64,000 nucleotides of DNA from an uncultured Coprococcus sp. (lineage in GTDB: Bacteria > Bacillota > Clostridia > Lachnospirales > Lachnospiraceae): NCBI GenBank assembly GCA_947632705.1, contig CANRQE010000003.1, positions 1 to 64,000 on the forward strand, given 5' to 3'. Shown one piece after another: positions 1 to 9,021 of this stretch. Under the pieces are notes generated by a model. The model had not been told where the DNA came from. It made no database searches and worked only from the letters and a program-made list of their open reading frames with translations. How positions within the stretch are numbered: the stretch's first letter is position 1; every line of letters begins with the position of its first letter. The translations under genes were made by a program, and so were the position numbers.

Positions 1-89
1 CCCCAGACGGCAGCTTATACCGCAAAGGCACATTTTGGGATTTTTTTGCCTTGTATCAAGCTCTGCAAGATGATATCTATGTTCTTTAA
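1..89 (+). CDS. C-terminal 28 aa of an unknown protein (...PDGSLYRKGTFWDFFALYQALQDDIYVL*), truncated by the window edge
   Basis: Open frame from the window start to TAA at 87-89, followed by a terminator-like hairpin. Diverged, frame-disrupted copies of the same 3' end recur at ~1.1, 8.4 and 9.1 kb. Confidence 0.45.
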   Translation, partial: PDGSLYRKGTFWDFFALYQALQDDIYVL

Positions 90-108
90 GATTTTGATAC
101 AGGTATGC

Positions 109-141
109 AACTCCTCACTTCCACATCGGAGGTGAGGAGTT
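109..141. repeat. Hairpin AACTCCTCACTTCC-acatc-GGAGGTGAGGAGTT (terminator-like), start of the repeat 'tail'
   Basis: Near-perfect inverted repeat; related copy at 1405-1438 and a degenerate one near 8475-8505. Confidence 0.6.
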
Positions 142-181
142 CCTTTGTGTTTATTCTTTTTCGATAAATCGGAATTTTATT

Positions 182-940
182 TTACACACGGGTAGCCTTC
201 ATTCTGATTCTGACATAATCGGCATACCATTTTCCATTCATAAACAAATCATTCCGCAGAGTCTCTACCACTTTATCCACAATTATTTCTTTCTCTTGCT
301 CCGTTTTAACAATCGAAAACGGCGTTTTAACAAACATATTAATCCAGTCCTTTAATCCGTTCTCACCTTTAAGCTCGGTCAGCCTGTCAAAAAGAACAGC
401 ATATTGCACTCCAAACCCTGCATTTTCTAACATGGTCGCATACTCTCCGATTGTCGGGAAGTAAAACGGCATCTCATAGCAATAACCATATTCCGAAAAA
501 GCTCTTGCCAATGCACTGTGTATTTTTTGATTATTCCCATGACCGCCAAACTCGAAAGCGAACTGACCATTCTTATTAAGAACATTATATACGCATTTGA
601 GCATATAATGTTGTTTATCCTTGTTAATCCAATGAAACACCGCATTGGAAAACACAACATCGACTGGTTCGGAAAGCGTAAAGTCGGTAGCGTCTCCTTG
701 CATAAAATCAATATCAGGATATTTTTCTTTTGCAATATCCAGAAGTTCTTTGGATGAGTCCAGACCTTTAACTAAATAGCCTTTATCCTGTAACACTTTT
801 GTTAATGCTCCATTGCCGCAACCCAAGTCCAATACGGAACTGCCTTTATCGGCGTCAATCAATTCGATAACACTGTTCCCATATTGATGAACAAAGGAAA
901 AATCCGCAGCATACTTATTCGCATCCCATTTTACATTCAT
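182..940 (-). CDS. Class I SAM-dependent methyltransferase
   Basis: Motif VLDLGCGNGALTKVLQDKGYLVKGLDSS. Start re-set to ATG at 940 (MNVKWDANKYAADF...) with GGAGG upstream; the longer ORF start is unlikely. Confidence 0.85.
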   Translation of the reverse strand: MNVKWDANKYAADFSFVHQYGNSVIELIDADKGSSVLDLGCGNGALTKVLQDKGYLVKGLDSSKELLDIAKEKYPDIDFMQGDATDFTLSEPVDVVFSNAVFHWINKDKQHYMLKCVYNVLNKNGQFAFEFGGHGNNQKIHSALARAFSEYGYCYEMPFYFPTIGEYATMLENAGFGVQYAVLFDRLTELKGENGLKDWINMFVKTPFSIVKTEQEKEIIVDKVVETLRNDLFMNGKWYADYVRIRMKATRV

Positions 941-996
941 CGTGTTCCTCCATTCCAAATACCAATCCGGGCGAACATATCCATCCTTCAATAAAT

Positions 997-1165
997 CGTA
1001 CCACAAAATCGTGAATAAATCTACCGCTATTAACCCGGCACACATTTTACACTGCAAGCGAAAATTACACCGCAAAAGCGCACTTTTGGGTTTTCCTCGG
1101 CTTTGTATCAAGCTCTGCAAGATGATATCTATGTTCCTGCTGATTTTGATACAAACAAAAAAAGC
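997..1165. repeat. Repeat copy B (promoter-like segment plus ALYQALQDDIYV-type 3'-end relic)
   Basis: Shares 'aaaatcgtgaataaatctaccgct' and 'ctttgtatcaagctctgcaagatgatatctatgttc' with the other copies. Confidence 0.75.
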
Positions 1166-1252
1166 CCTCTCCGGCGCAGAAGTGCCAAAAAAGACTTGAA
1201 ATAAAGGGCTTTCGAGATCAATCGCCAACTTCGGAAGCCCTTATTTTTATGT

Positions 1253-1432
1253 GGTTATTGCTGCGCTGGCTGATGCAAGACACCCTGGTGGAGCGGTTCC
1301 GAGCCATCCCTCTGGTGTGCACTGCTGGATTTCGTGACGGTCTACTCTAAAGAGGATGTGCGGTTCACCTTCAGGAACGGAAATAAAAGCATAACGGCAA
1401 AAAGCAACTCCGCACTTCTACATCGGAAGTGA
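1253..1432 (+). pseudogene. C-terminal remnant of a serine site-specific recombinase
   Basis: Translation ...SEPSLWCALLDFVTVYSKEDVRFTFRNGNKSITAK... resembles the C-terminus of large serine recombinases; an in-frame stop lies upstream and there is no catalytic domain. Confidence 0.5.
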
Positions 1433-1470
1433 GGAGTTTTTTGTTCATTCTTTTCGATAAACGGGAATTT
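1405..1470. repeat. Second copy of the hairpin 'tail' (aactccgcacttctacatcggaagtgaggagttttttgttcattcttttcgataaacgggaattt)
   Basis: Aligns with 109-178; ends 7 nt before the stop codon of the next minus-strand ORF. Confidence 0.7.
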
Positions 1471-1476
1471 AGCACA

Positions 1477-1728
1477 TTATTCAAACCCCATAGAGGCTTT
1501 GACTTCATGCATTGCTTTTCTTCCTATATGTTTTTCTAAAAGGACAAATGCAACTTCAGGTGCAGTTTGCGGGCAATATGATGTAATAATATTATCACTA
1601 ATCACCACAGGCTCATTGACGATTTCAACACCATACGCTGCGAGTTGTTTCTGCCTTTGTCCGTTATTCAAATGATATATTGTTGCTTTTTTTCCTGTCA
1701 GAATACCACTATGACCGAGTTTTTGCAT
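1477..1728 (-). pseudogene. DJ-1/PfpI family protein, C-terminal fragment
   Basis: KLGHSGILTGKKAT...EPVVISDNIITSYCPQTAPEVAFVLLEKHIGRK matches the C-terminal half of DJ-1/PfpI (ThiJ) proteins; the N-terminal half is absent. Confidence 0.6.
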
Positions 1729-1798
1729 GCAAAGTGAGGAAAAAATGTTGAAAGATTATACAATAGACGAATATGCTCCACGTAGCATATACGGAACC

Positions 1799-3016
1799 TT
1801 ACGCCATTTTAACAACAAGCGTTATATAGAAGCATTCATCACGAATATCAGCATATACCTCTCCATTCATGAGCCCCATCAGCCTTTTGCATATGAAAAG
1901 TCCAAGCCCATTGCCCTGCACCTTGTCCGCATTATTCCCACGATGAAAGCTTTCGAATATCTGCGGCAGTTCTTTCGCTTCAAGAGTACAGCCCGTATTT
2001 GATACCGTGATAAGCTCACAGCCGTCCATTTTATCAAAACTAATCTCAATTCGTCTGCCGTCACCGTATTTAATTGCATTTTCGATCAGATTTTGCAGGC
2101 ACTCTGCAAGGCGGTCGGGGTCGCAGGAAAGAATGCAGTCATCATATTTCCCAATCGCAAACTCCGTTCCCGACATGGCAAGCTGGGGAGCATATCTCGC
2201 TTCTATTCTTGTGATGATAACGCTTAAAAAAGCCTCTCCCTGTGTGACCTCAAAGCTCATAAAGTCCTCGCTTGCCGCCTTTGTGATCTCGCTGACAAAA
2301 CGCTCTATTTCATCTGCACGGGTATTAATGCTCTCGGCGGCAGCACGTCGTTTTCCCTCATCCTTGTATAATCCCTTGGCAAGCGCCCTTGCATTGAGCT
2401 TGATTGCCGACAAAGGAGTCTTGATGTCGTGGGAAAGGGAGAGCAGCAAGAGTTTTTTGTCCCTCTGCATCGTGATTTCTTTTTTGCGGCTGTCCTCGAT
2501 ACTCTCACGCAAAAGGTTCACGCCCCATGTGAATTTACCGAAGAAACGGCTTTTTTCTTCCGGTATCGGAACAGCAAGATTGCCCCTTGCAAGCTCCTCG
2601 GGAACATTGTTCAACCTGCCGAACGGCACGATGATATGCTCCCGAATATAATGCAAAAGACCAATCATCAGCACAAACAGCGCACCCAATACGCAGTTTA
2701 TTGCCGCAATGCTGTGCTGTCCGTTCCCGACGGTGTATTCAACACGATACAGCGTTTCTCCCACTTCTATGATCAGATAATGCTCATCGGACGCGAACAG
2801 TTCGCCGTCCTCAGCCCCCGACACTCCCGTAATGTGTGGATATTTTTCAAGGTCATAATTGCCTGTTTCCGCCAGCTCATCTGCAAGCCGCTTGGCTTCC
2901 ACACGATAAATACCTTCATTTCTGTCTTTCACTCCCACAAGAAAAAGATTCAATCCCGCCGTCAGCAAAAGAAATACAGTTATCACTACAATACACAGTC
3001 TTCTGAAAGTCTTCAT
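1799..3016 (-). CDS. Sensor histidine kinase (two TM helices, HAMP-like region, HisKA/HATPase_c)
   Basis: LLSLSHDIKTPLSAIKLNARAL H-box; NLIENAIKYGDG N-box; GNGLGLFICKRL G-box. Confidence 0.93.
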   Translation of the reverse strand: MKTFRRLCIVVITVFLLLTAGLNLFLVGVKDRNEGIYRVEAKRLADELAETGNYDLEKYPHITGVSGAEDGELFASDEHYLIIEVGETLYRVEYTVGNGQHSIAAINCVLGALFVLMIGLLHYIREHIIVPFGRLNNVPEELARGNLAVPIPEEKSRFFGKFTWGVNLLRESIEDSRKKEITMQRDKKLLLLSLSHDIKTPLSAIKLNARALAKGLYKDEGKRRAAAESINTRADEIERFVSEITKAASEDFMSFEVTQGEAFLSVIITRIEARYAPQLAMSGTEFAIGKYDDCILSCDPDRLAECLQNLIENAIKYGDGRRIEISFDKMDGCELITVSNTGCTLEAKELPQIFESFHRGNNADKVQGNGLGLFICKRLMGLMNGEVYADIRDECFYITLVVKMA

Positions 3017-3675
3017 ACAAACTTATACCCCACACCCCAGACAGTAATCAAACGCTTTGCATTCTTAGGATCATCACCGAGCTTCTGGCGAAGGCGGTTG
3101 ATATGCACATGGAGCGTTTGCAGCTCCGAATCACTGTCGCTGCCCCAGACAGTGCCAAACAGGTACTCTTTTTTCAGAGCTTTGCCCTGATTCTCAACCA
3201 GAAGCGCCAACAGGTCAAATTCCTTTGCAGGCAGTTCCACGGGTTTTCCGTCGATGACCGCCGTTTTATCTGCAAGATTGAGTGTCACACCGTCCGCCGA
3301 CAATATATCACGCTGATACCGCCGTTTGAATATCCCCTTGATCTTAGCGATAAGAATATCAATGTCATAGGGCTTTTCTATATAATCATCGGCACCGAGG
3401 TCAAAGCCGTTCAGCTTATCCTCCTTACCCGTCCTTGAACTTACAACCAGTATAGGAGTATCCGCATTTTCCCGCAGCTTGGAGCAGACCGCAAAGCCAT
3501 TCACATCGGGAAGATTGATGTCAAGCACCACAAGCCTTGCGCCATATTGTTCAAAAAGCTGTATGGCCCGCTCTCCGCCAGCCACGCTTGACACAGTATA
3601 GCCCTCATCACGCAGGAAGTCCGCCAGCAGGTCAGCCAGTTCCTTATCGTCTTCTACTATCAGAATATCGGTCAT
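3013..3675 (-). CDS. OmpR/PhoB-family response regulator
   Basis: MTDILIVEDDKELADLLADFL receiver; winged-helix C-terminus (LQTLHVHINRLRQKLGDDPKNAKRLITVWGVGYKF). Start chosen 9 nt after AGGAG. Confidence 0.93.
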   Translation of the reverse strand: MTDILIVEDDKELADLLADFLRDEGYTVSSVAGGERAIQLFEQYGARLVVLDINLPDVNGFAVCSKLRENADTPILVVSSRTGKEDKLNGFDLGADDYIEKPYDIDILIAKIKGIFKRRYQRDILSADGVTLNLADKTAVIDGKPVELPAKEFDLLALLVENQGKALKKEYLFGTVWGSDSDSELQTLHVHINRLRQKLGDDPKNAKRLITVWGVGYKFV

Positions 3676-3727
3676 AAAGATCATCTCCTATAAGTCTTGT
3701 ACCATATCAGCTAAGATTTAGCAAGTA

Positions 3728-4498
3728 TTACCAGCCCTGTTCCATAAGCCAGTTGTTCAGTTCTCTTTCACGGTCACGAAGCTCCTTGTCTCCGCCGTCA
3801 AAATCTCCCATTTCCTTTTCACCGACAATAGCGCCGTCCACAATGTAAAGCACTCTGCTGCACTTGGCAGCAACCCTTGCGTCGTGGGTCACGCACAGGA
3901 TCGTGGTACCATCACGGTTTAAGGAGAGCAGCTCGTTCATGACCTCATCAGAGCTTGCACGGTTGAGAGCGCCTGTCGGCTCATCGGCAAAGATCATCCT
4001 GGGATTGTTTATCATACTGCGGCAGATACAAGCTCTCTGAAGCTGTCCGCCCGACACCTCGTTGATATCGTTGCCGCACACATCGTCAATGCCGAGCCTG
4101 TGCATGAGCGCTCTGCCACGCTCCTCGATCTGCCTGCGGCTCTCTCTATTCTTTTTCGACTTTACCGCAGGAAAAATAATATTATCAAGTATCGAAAGAT
4201 TTTTCATCATGTACATCTGCTGAAAAATAAAGCCCATTTCGTCAAGCCTGAGCCTTGCAAGCTGCCTTTCACCAAGCTTTGCCGTTTCCCTGCCGTTAAA
4301 GAGCACCTCGCCTGCGGTCACTTTGTCCATTCCAGAAACGCAGTAGAGCAGCGTGCTTTTGCCTGATCCGGAGGGCCCCATGACAGCCACCATTTCACCC
4401 TCGCTGATCGTCATATCGATGTTTTTCAACACATTGTTCTGATGTTTGTTCACGATATATGTCTTGCAAAGTCCCTTTGTCTGTAAAACCGTATTCAT
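3728..4498 (-). CDS. ABC transporter ATP-binding protein (MacB/LolD/BceA-like)
   Basis: Walker A GPSGSGKST; signature VSGGQLQRACICRSM; Walker B MIFADEPTGAL. Confidence 0.95.
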   Translation of the reverse strand: MNTVLQTKGLCKTYIVNKHQNNVLKNIDMTISEGEMVAVMGPSGSGKSTLLYCVSGMDKVTAGEVLFNGRETAKLGERQLARLRLDEMGFIFQQMYMMKNLSILDNIIFPAVKSKKNRESRRQIEERGRALMHRLGIDDVCGNDINEVSGGQLQRACICRSMINNPRMIFADEPTGALNRASSDEVMNELLSLNRDGTTILCVTHDARVAAKCSRVLYIVDGAIVGEKEMGDFDGGDKELRDRERELNNWLMEQGW

Positions 4499-4511
4499 TA
4501 TGTTGTCCTCC

Positions 4512-6872
4512 CTATTCTATGCTTGCCGTATCGGAAGCCTTGATTGTTTTTGTGTAAAGCGCTGTCAAAAACGAGCCGATGACTGTCACACCGATGAGAA
4601 TTGCCGGGCAGATCACAAATATTTCCAGCGTGTCAAAATCGCATTTCAAACCTGATATATCACCGACCATATTACCTACCCAATTCATCATTACATTGCT
4701 GATCGGCATAAGCACCGCGGTCGAAACGATGCAGGCAATGACCGATACGATCACAAATCTGAGCGAATGCTGCAGAATGATACTGCCGCCCCCGACGCCC
4801 ACCGCCTTCATCAGCGCAATCTCGCTCTTTTCCTTAGAGATAAACGAACGCTCCATGAGTATGACGATCAATGCCGTTACGATCACAGTAATCACCATCA
4901 TCATCTGTTTGATCGCAGTCATCGTATCGGACATTCCCGTAAAATTATTGATGTAATCCGGGGTCGAATACACCTTGTCGGTGTCCAGCAGGTCTTTAAG
5001 CTTTTCAATGTTTTGGTTTATCTGCTCCTTGTCGGGACTGCCGTCAAAGTGTATCTGCACGCCCATCACATTACTTGCCCCCTGATGTCCGAGGTCAAAA
5101 TCTTTATATAGAAAAGCGGCGTTAGCGGCGTTGACGAACGAAGAAAATGTTCCCGTGATGATAAACTCATACTCTTTCTCATTTATGACTGCCGTTACCC
5201 TGTCGCCAATCTCTGCGTCCAGATTATCGAGAGTGCCTGCTGTTACGGCGATCTCGTCCGTCTTCTGTGGCGCGCTGCCTTCGTCTACATAGAGCGTGTC
5301 ATTTGTTTCCCCTTTTATGACGCGGAAATCAACCGTTTCCGTTTTGTCTTCGTGTGATGTTGCAAACTGCGCACCCATCGTCATTGTGCATTTGCCGGAC
5401 ATTCCGTTATCGGCAAGAAGCATTTCGATATCTGCGATGATCTGCTGATACGTACTCTGATCTACAGCGACCTCTCCAAAGATTTCGCTCTCCATGATAT
5501 GCGCTTCACTTGAGGGTACATCGAAGAAACGCAGTATTTTTTCACTTTTGAGTGTCAATGCAAAATTTGACATGATTGTCATCAGCAGTATGCAGAGCGT
5601 GAACACAACTGCTACGATGGAGAACTGCTTCGGTGAACTGATCACGTCATTGACCGAGAGAAACGCGGTCTGTGGCAGTTTTGACCGTCCTAAGCGCAAA
5701 AGGCTCTTTCTTCGAAAGCGCTCGCCCGTCTGACCGTTTCTTACTGCGTCGATCGGCGAGAGTTTATTGACTCTGCGTGTGCAGCCGCAGCAGAACAGCA
5801 GGATAATGATAACGACTGCCACAGCGCTTAAAAGTCCCATAAGAGTACTGTTTCCGCTGCCAAAAACGATATTTTTCGATACCGTTTCCATCATCATATC
5901 CCCGAGAGGGACAGAACAGAAATATCCTGTCAGTGCACCGATTACAGTAATGGCAAGATACTTGACGATATATAGACTTCTTATTCTGCCGCCCCCGATA
6001 CCCACCGCCTTCATTACACCAATCTCACGAAATTCCTCGCTGATCGTAAATCCAATCGTGAAACGCAGCACAACAAAGGCTGTGAACATCAGCACGATGC
6101 TGATTATCATTAAAATATACGCAGAAAGCATATCATATAGATAAATACCCTTTCTTTCTTCCCGTGTGTAAACATATACACCGCTATAGTCCTTTGCAAG
6201 TTCCCTTATTTCATCCACATCCGACGTAGTTACATAAAACTGCCTGTTATTCATGATATGAGCGGCTTCGTCCTTGTCAAGATAGTCATAGTCAGCAGAG
6301 TTTATGATAAGATATGGGACAGCCGTGTTTCCCGAATCAAACAGTGCGCCTTTGAACCTCCCCATAAACTTAAGCGCAAGATGACTGTTGCCGACAGTAA
6401 GTTCCACTTCATCGCCTTCTTTTATATCAGTGTCCTGTAAAAAAGGAGCATTGGCATAAAAACAGCCCTTGTCTACGCTTTCGATGATATGATTGTTCTC
6501 ATCAAAATAGTTGATAGCCATTTCATTATCGGAAATCAAACCGGCGGCATTCGTGAAATTATCAAGTTCCTTTCCGTTATACTTAAAATACTTTGAGCTG
6601 GTTACACACAGCCAATGCTCGGTCCTGATCTCCTTCACGGAAGTAAGCTCCCCAATCTTTTCCTCAAGATCGTTTTCCCCGCTGAACATCATCAGCACGG
6701 TGACATCGGGAACATCCGCCGCATTGAAATAATACTCAATACCGCCAGTCACGGCTACGATATTGTTCACCGCTGCTGCTGCAAACATGGAACACAAAAT
6801 GACAAACAACAGCAGAATGATGTTCATGGTCCTTTTGCGTTTCAGGTCTTTTTTCAATATCCTCCAGAACAT
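4512..6872 (-). CDS. ABC transporter permease with two FtsX domains
   Basis: 786 aa; two FtsX-like modules containing REIGVMKAVGIGGGRIR and SEIALMKAVGVGGGSI; adjacent to the ATPase. Confidence 0.92.
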   Translation of the reverse strand: MFWRILKKDLKRKRTMNIILLLFVILCSMFAAAAVNNIVAVTGGIEYYFNAADVPDVTVLMMFSGENDLEEKIGELTSVKEIRTEHWLCVTSSKYFKYNGKELDNFTNAAGLISDNEMAINYFDENNHIIESVDKGCFYANAPFLQDTDIKEGDEVELTVGNSHLALKFMGRFKGALFDSGNTAVPYLIINSADYDYLDKDEAAHIMNNRQFYVTTSDVDEIRELAKDYSGVYVYTREERKGIYLYDMLSAYILMIISIVLMFTAFVVLRFTIGFTISEEFREIGVMKAVGIGGGRIRSLYIVKYLAITVIGALTGYFCSVPLGDMMMETVSKNIVFGSGNSTLMGLLSAVAVVIIILLFCCGCTRRVNKLSPIDAVRNGQTGERFRRKSLLRLGRSKLPQTAFLSVNDVISSPKQFSIVAVVFTLCILLMTIMSNFALTLKSEKILRFFDVPSSEAHIMESEIFGEVAVDQSTYQQIIADIEMLLADNGMSGKCTMTMGAQFATSHEDKTETVDFRVIKGETNDTLYVDEGSAPQKTDEIAVTAGTLDNLDAEIGDRVTAVINEKEYEFIITGTFSSFVNAANAAFLYKDFDLGHQGASNVMGVQIHFDGSPDKEQINQNIEKLKDLLDTDKVYSTPDYINNFTGMSDTMTAIKQMMMVITVIVTALIVILMERSFISKEKSEIALMKAVGVGGGSIILQHSLRFVIVSVIACIVSTAVLMPISNVMMNWVGNMVGDISGLKCDFDTLEIFVICPAILIGVTVIGSFLTALYTKTIKASDTASIE

Positions 6873-6925
6873 AGTGTATACCTCTTTTCCCTCATTTTAT
6901 TTTCTCCATGTTCTGAATCATAGCA

Positions 6926-6950
6926 TAGAAATTCTTAACAAGTCTTTAAC
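6926..6950. promoter_or_regulatory. Putative response-regulator binding direct repeat upstream of the ABC operon
   Basis: TCTTAACAAGTCTTTAAC: two TCTT(T)AAC half-sites about one helical turn apart, typical layout for OmpR-family operators. Confidence 0.35.
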
Positions 6951-7047
6951 TTTTGACAGAATATGAAAAAAGCATAACATCTTGTTTTCCTTCTATATGT
7001 TAGTAGTGTAATGCAACGGATTGTTTGACATTTGTGAAAGATGTTAG

Positions 7048-7208
7048 TTAATCGCCCACGTCACAAGGGAAGCCAAGCGCAGTTTCGCAAGGATCATGGA
7101 TAAGGTAGTGGGAATGGATTAGCAGATGACAGCTGAATAAAGATTTACCCTTGTTATCTGCCCATAAGGGCAAAAACAAGGGTAAAGGATATATTTCATG
7201 GTTAAGCA
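7048..7208 (-). promoter_or_regulatory. Leader ORF/attenuator resembling ribosomal-protection tet(M)/tet(W)-type leaders
   Basis: Leader MLNHEIYPLPLFLPLWADNKGKSLF... overlaps a strong hairpin at 7144-7186 (TTTACCCTTGTT..TGCCC ATAA GGGCA..AACAAGGGTAAA). The tet-leader resemblance is from memory. Confidence 0.55.
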
Positions 7209-7290
7209 TACCGCAAACCTTGAAAAATAGGGGGAAAGTTAGAATATAGTTAGATAAATTTGAATTTACCAAATAATTATTCACATAAAT

Positions 7291-8253
7291 TCACTTATTA
7301 TTTGATAAAAACTCTACTATTTCTTCACTAATCTTTTCGTACTCATAATCATGAACATAATGCGGACAATCTAATTCTATATATTTTCCACCATTAACCT
7401 GAGAAATATACTCTATTGCAATTCTTCGCCAGGTTTCTTTATCAAATCCGGTTCCTCCCGAAGCATTTGAAACGAATAACAGCATCGGAAGTTGCGGAAC
7501 TCCCATACTATCCACTTTTTCGGCATTTTCCTTCACTGATTCCATTTCATTAATCATTGTCTTAGTTGCTGTGCGGCTATAAAAAACAGCTTTGTAGATT
7601 TCTTTTTCACTGTCAGATAACGTCCCATGACATATTGCCTCGCTCTCTGCCAGACCGGGTATCAGACGAGTAACTCCTATGTCTGCCGCCAAACTTGCGA
7701 CCTTCATAAGCGGGATATTGATTTTCATATTGTTATAATACTGTGGAACAGCCATATCAAGTCCAATAATTGCTGTGACTTCTTCAGGATATTTCTGCGC
7801 CCAATACAACGCTTCAAGTCCGGACATAGAGTGAGGGCATAAAACATACGGGGCATACAGCCCTGCCGCCTTCAGTGCGGTTCGTGTGTCCTCAAGAATA
7901 GAATCAATATCTCTGCTTTTATCAACAACGTCACTAAACCCATATCCGAATTTCTCAACCACAGCAATTTTATACTCATCACTCAAAAGAGAATATAAGG
8001 ATTTGAAATCCAGTATCGGAGAACAAGTACCACTCCCAGACATAAAAACAAGCGTTGTTGCTCCTTCTCCCTCAATATAAACGCTCATATTATGACCATC
8101 AACCTCAACAATTTGTCCAAGGGGCAAAAGAAACTCGGATTCTTTCTTTATGTGAATTTTATGATTTATATATATTACCAACAGCAACACAATTATAATT
8201 GCAAAAATAATCAAAATAGTTTTCATAATTTTTCTATATTTTATGGCTTTCAT
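7291..8253 (-). CDS. Alpha/beta hydrolase, membrane-anchored
   Basis: N-terminal TM helix; nucleophile-elbow-type CPHSMSGLEAL; GLDMAVP; GGAGG before ATG. Confidence 0.85.
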   Translation of the reverse strand: MKAIKYRKIMKTILIIFAIIIVLLLVIYINHKIHIKKESEFLLPLGQIVEVDGHNMSVYIEGEGATTLVFMSGSGTCSPILDFKSLYSLLSDEYKIAVVEKFGYGFSDVVDKSRDIDSILEDTRTALKAAGLYAPYVLCPHSMSGLEALYWAQKYPEEVTAIIGLDMAVPQYYNNMKINIPLMKVASLAADIGVTRLIPGLAESEAICHGTLSDSEKEIYKAVFYSRTATKTMINEMESVKENAEKVDSMGVPQLPMLLFVSNASGGTGFDKETWRRIAIEYISQVNGGKYIELDCPHYVHDYEYEKISEEIVEFLSNNK

Positions 8254-8315
8254 ATCTTCCTCCGTGAGCTAAATAAATCCCGATTTATCAAGTGAACATA
8301 TCCATTTTTCAAATA

Positions 8316-8545
8316 TAGTACAAAATCGTAAATAAATCTACCACTATCAACCCACACATTTTACACTGCAAGCGAAAAAATCACACCGCAAAGTCGCACT
8401 TTTTAATTTTTCCCCGGCTTTGTATCAAGCTCTGCAAGATGCTATCTATGTTCTTTGCGTTTTTGATACAAGCGATGAACTGCTACCATATCGGTGATGG
8501 AGAGCCTTCTAACCGTTTATTTCAATAAATAAAGTTTCTACAGTC
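8316..8545. repeat. Repeat copy C (promoter segment, 3'-end relic and degenerate hairpin tail)
   Basis: acaaaatcgtaaataaatctaccac ... ctttgtatcaagctctgcaagatgctatctatgttc ... catatcggtgatggagag. Confidence 0.72.
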
Positions 8546-8574
8546 AAAATTTTCTTGGTAAAATTGGGCGCATA

Positions 8575-8955
8575 TTAGCTTAACTCCGCTTCTCTGAAGC
8601 TTTTGTCATTGAAGCCCCAGCATACTAATTCCAACGATTTAAACCGGTCGTCACTATATATTTCTGCTAAGCTATTAATATCTATTTTGAAATCTTCTGG
8701 TATACCTTTTTTTATTTTTATAAAAACTTTTACTGTTTTACCGGCTGAATTTTTTAGAAGATTAATCATCTGCTCATAATCTTCACTTTCGTACATTTGT
8801 TTTTTCAAATGATAAGTGGCATAACAATATTTCATCTGTTGAAAAACAAATCCATATGCTTCAATACTAATCAAACCGGACTCAAGATCTTCGGGATTAT
8901 TATCTAATATAAATGGCAGCCTTATTTCCTCGTATATTGATTTTGTAAAATGCAT
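8575..8955 (-). CDS. Hypothetical protein, about 126 aa
   Basis: MHFTKSIYEEIRLPFILDN...; start re-set to ATG at 8955 with GGGAGG upstream. Confidence 0.6.
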   Translation of the reverse strand: MHFTKSIYEEIRLPFILDNNPEDLESGLISIEAYGFVFQQMKYCYATYHLKKQMYESEDYEQMINLLKNSAGKTVKVFIKIKKGIPEDFKIDINSLAEIYSDDRFKSLELVCWGFNDKSFREAELS

Positions 8956-9021
8956 GATACGACCTCCCTTACAAAAATCACGATTTATCGTGCGAATACA
9001 ATGCCCGCCTTTCAATTAATC

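Noticed and set aside
1727-2002. 91-aa plus-strand ORF MQSEEKMLKDYTIDEYAPRSIYG...
   Set aside because: Most of it is antisense to the histidine kinase; the first ~25 codons could be a gene-start relic but there is not enough to support it.
7048-7284. 78-aa ORF as a normal protein
   Set aside because: Better explained as an attenuator leader starting at 7208; contains a strong hairpin and no domain.
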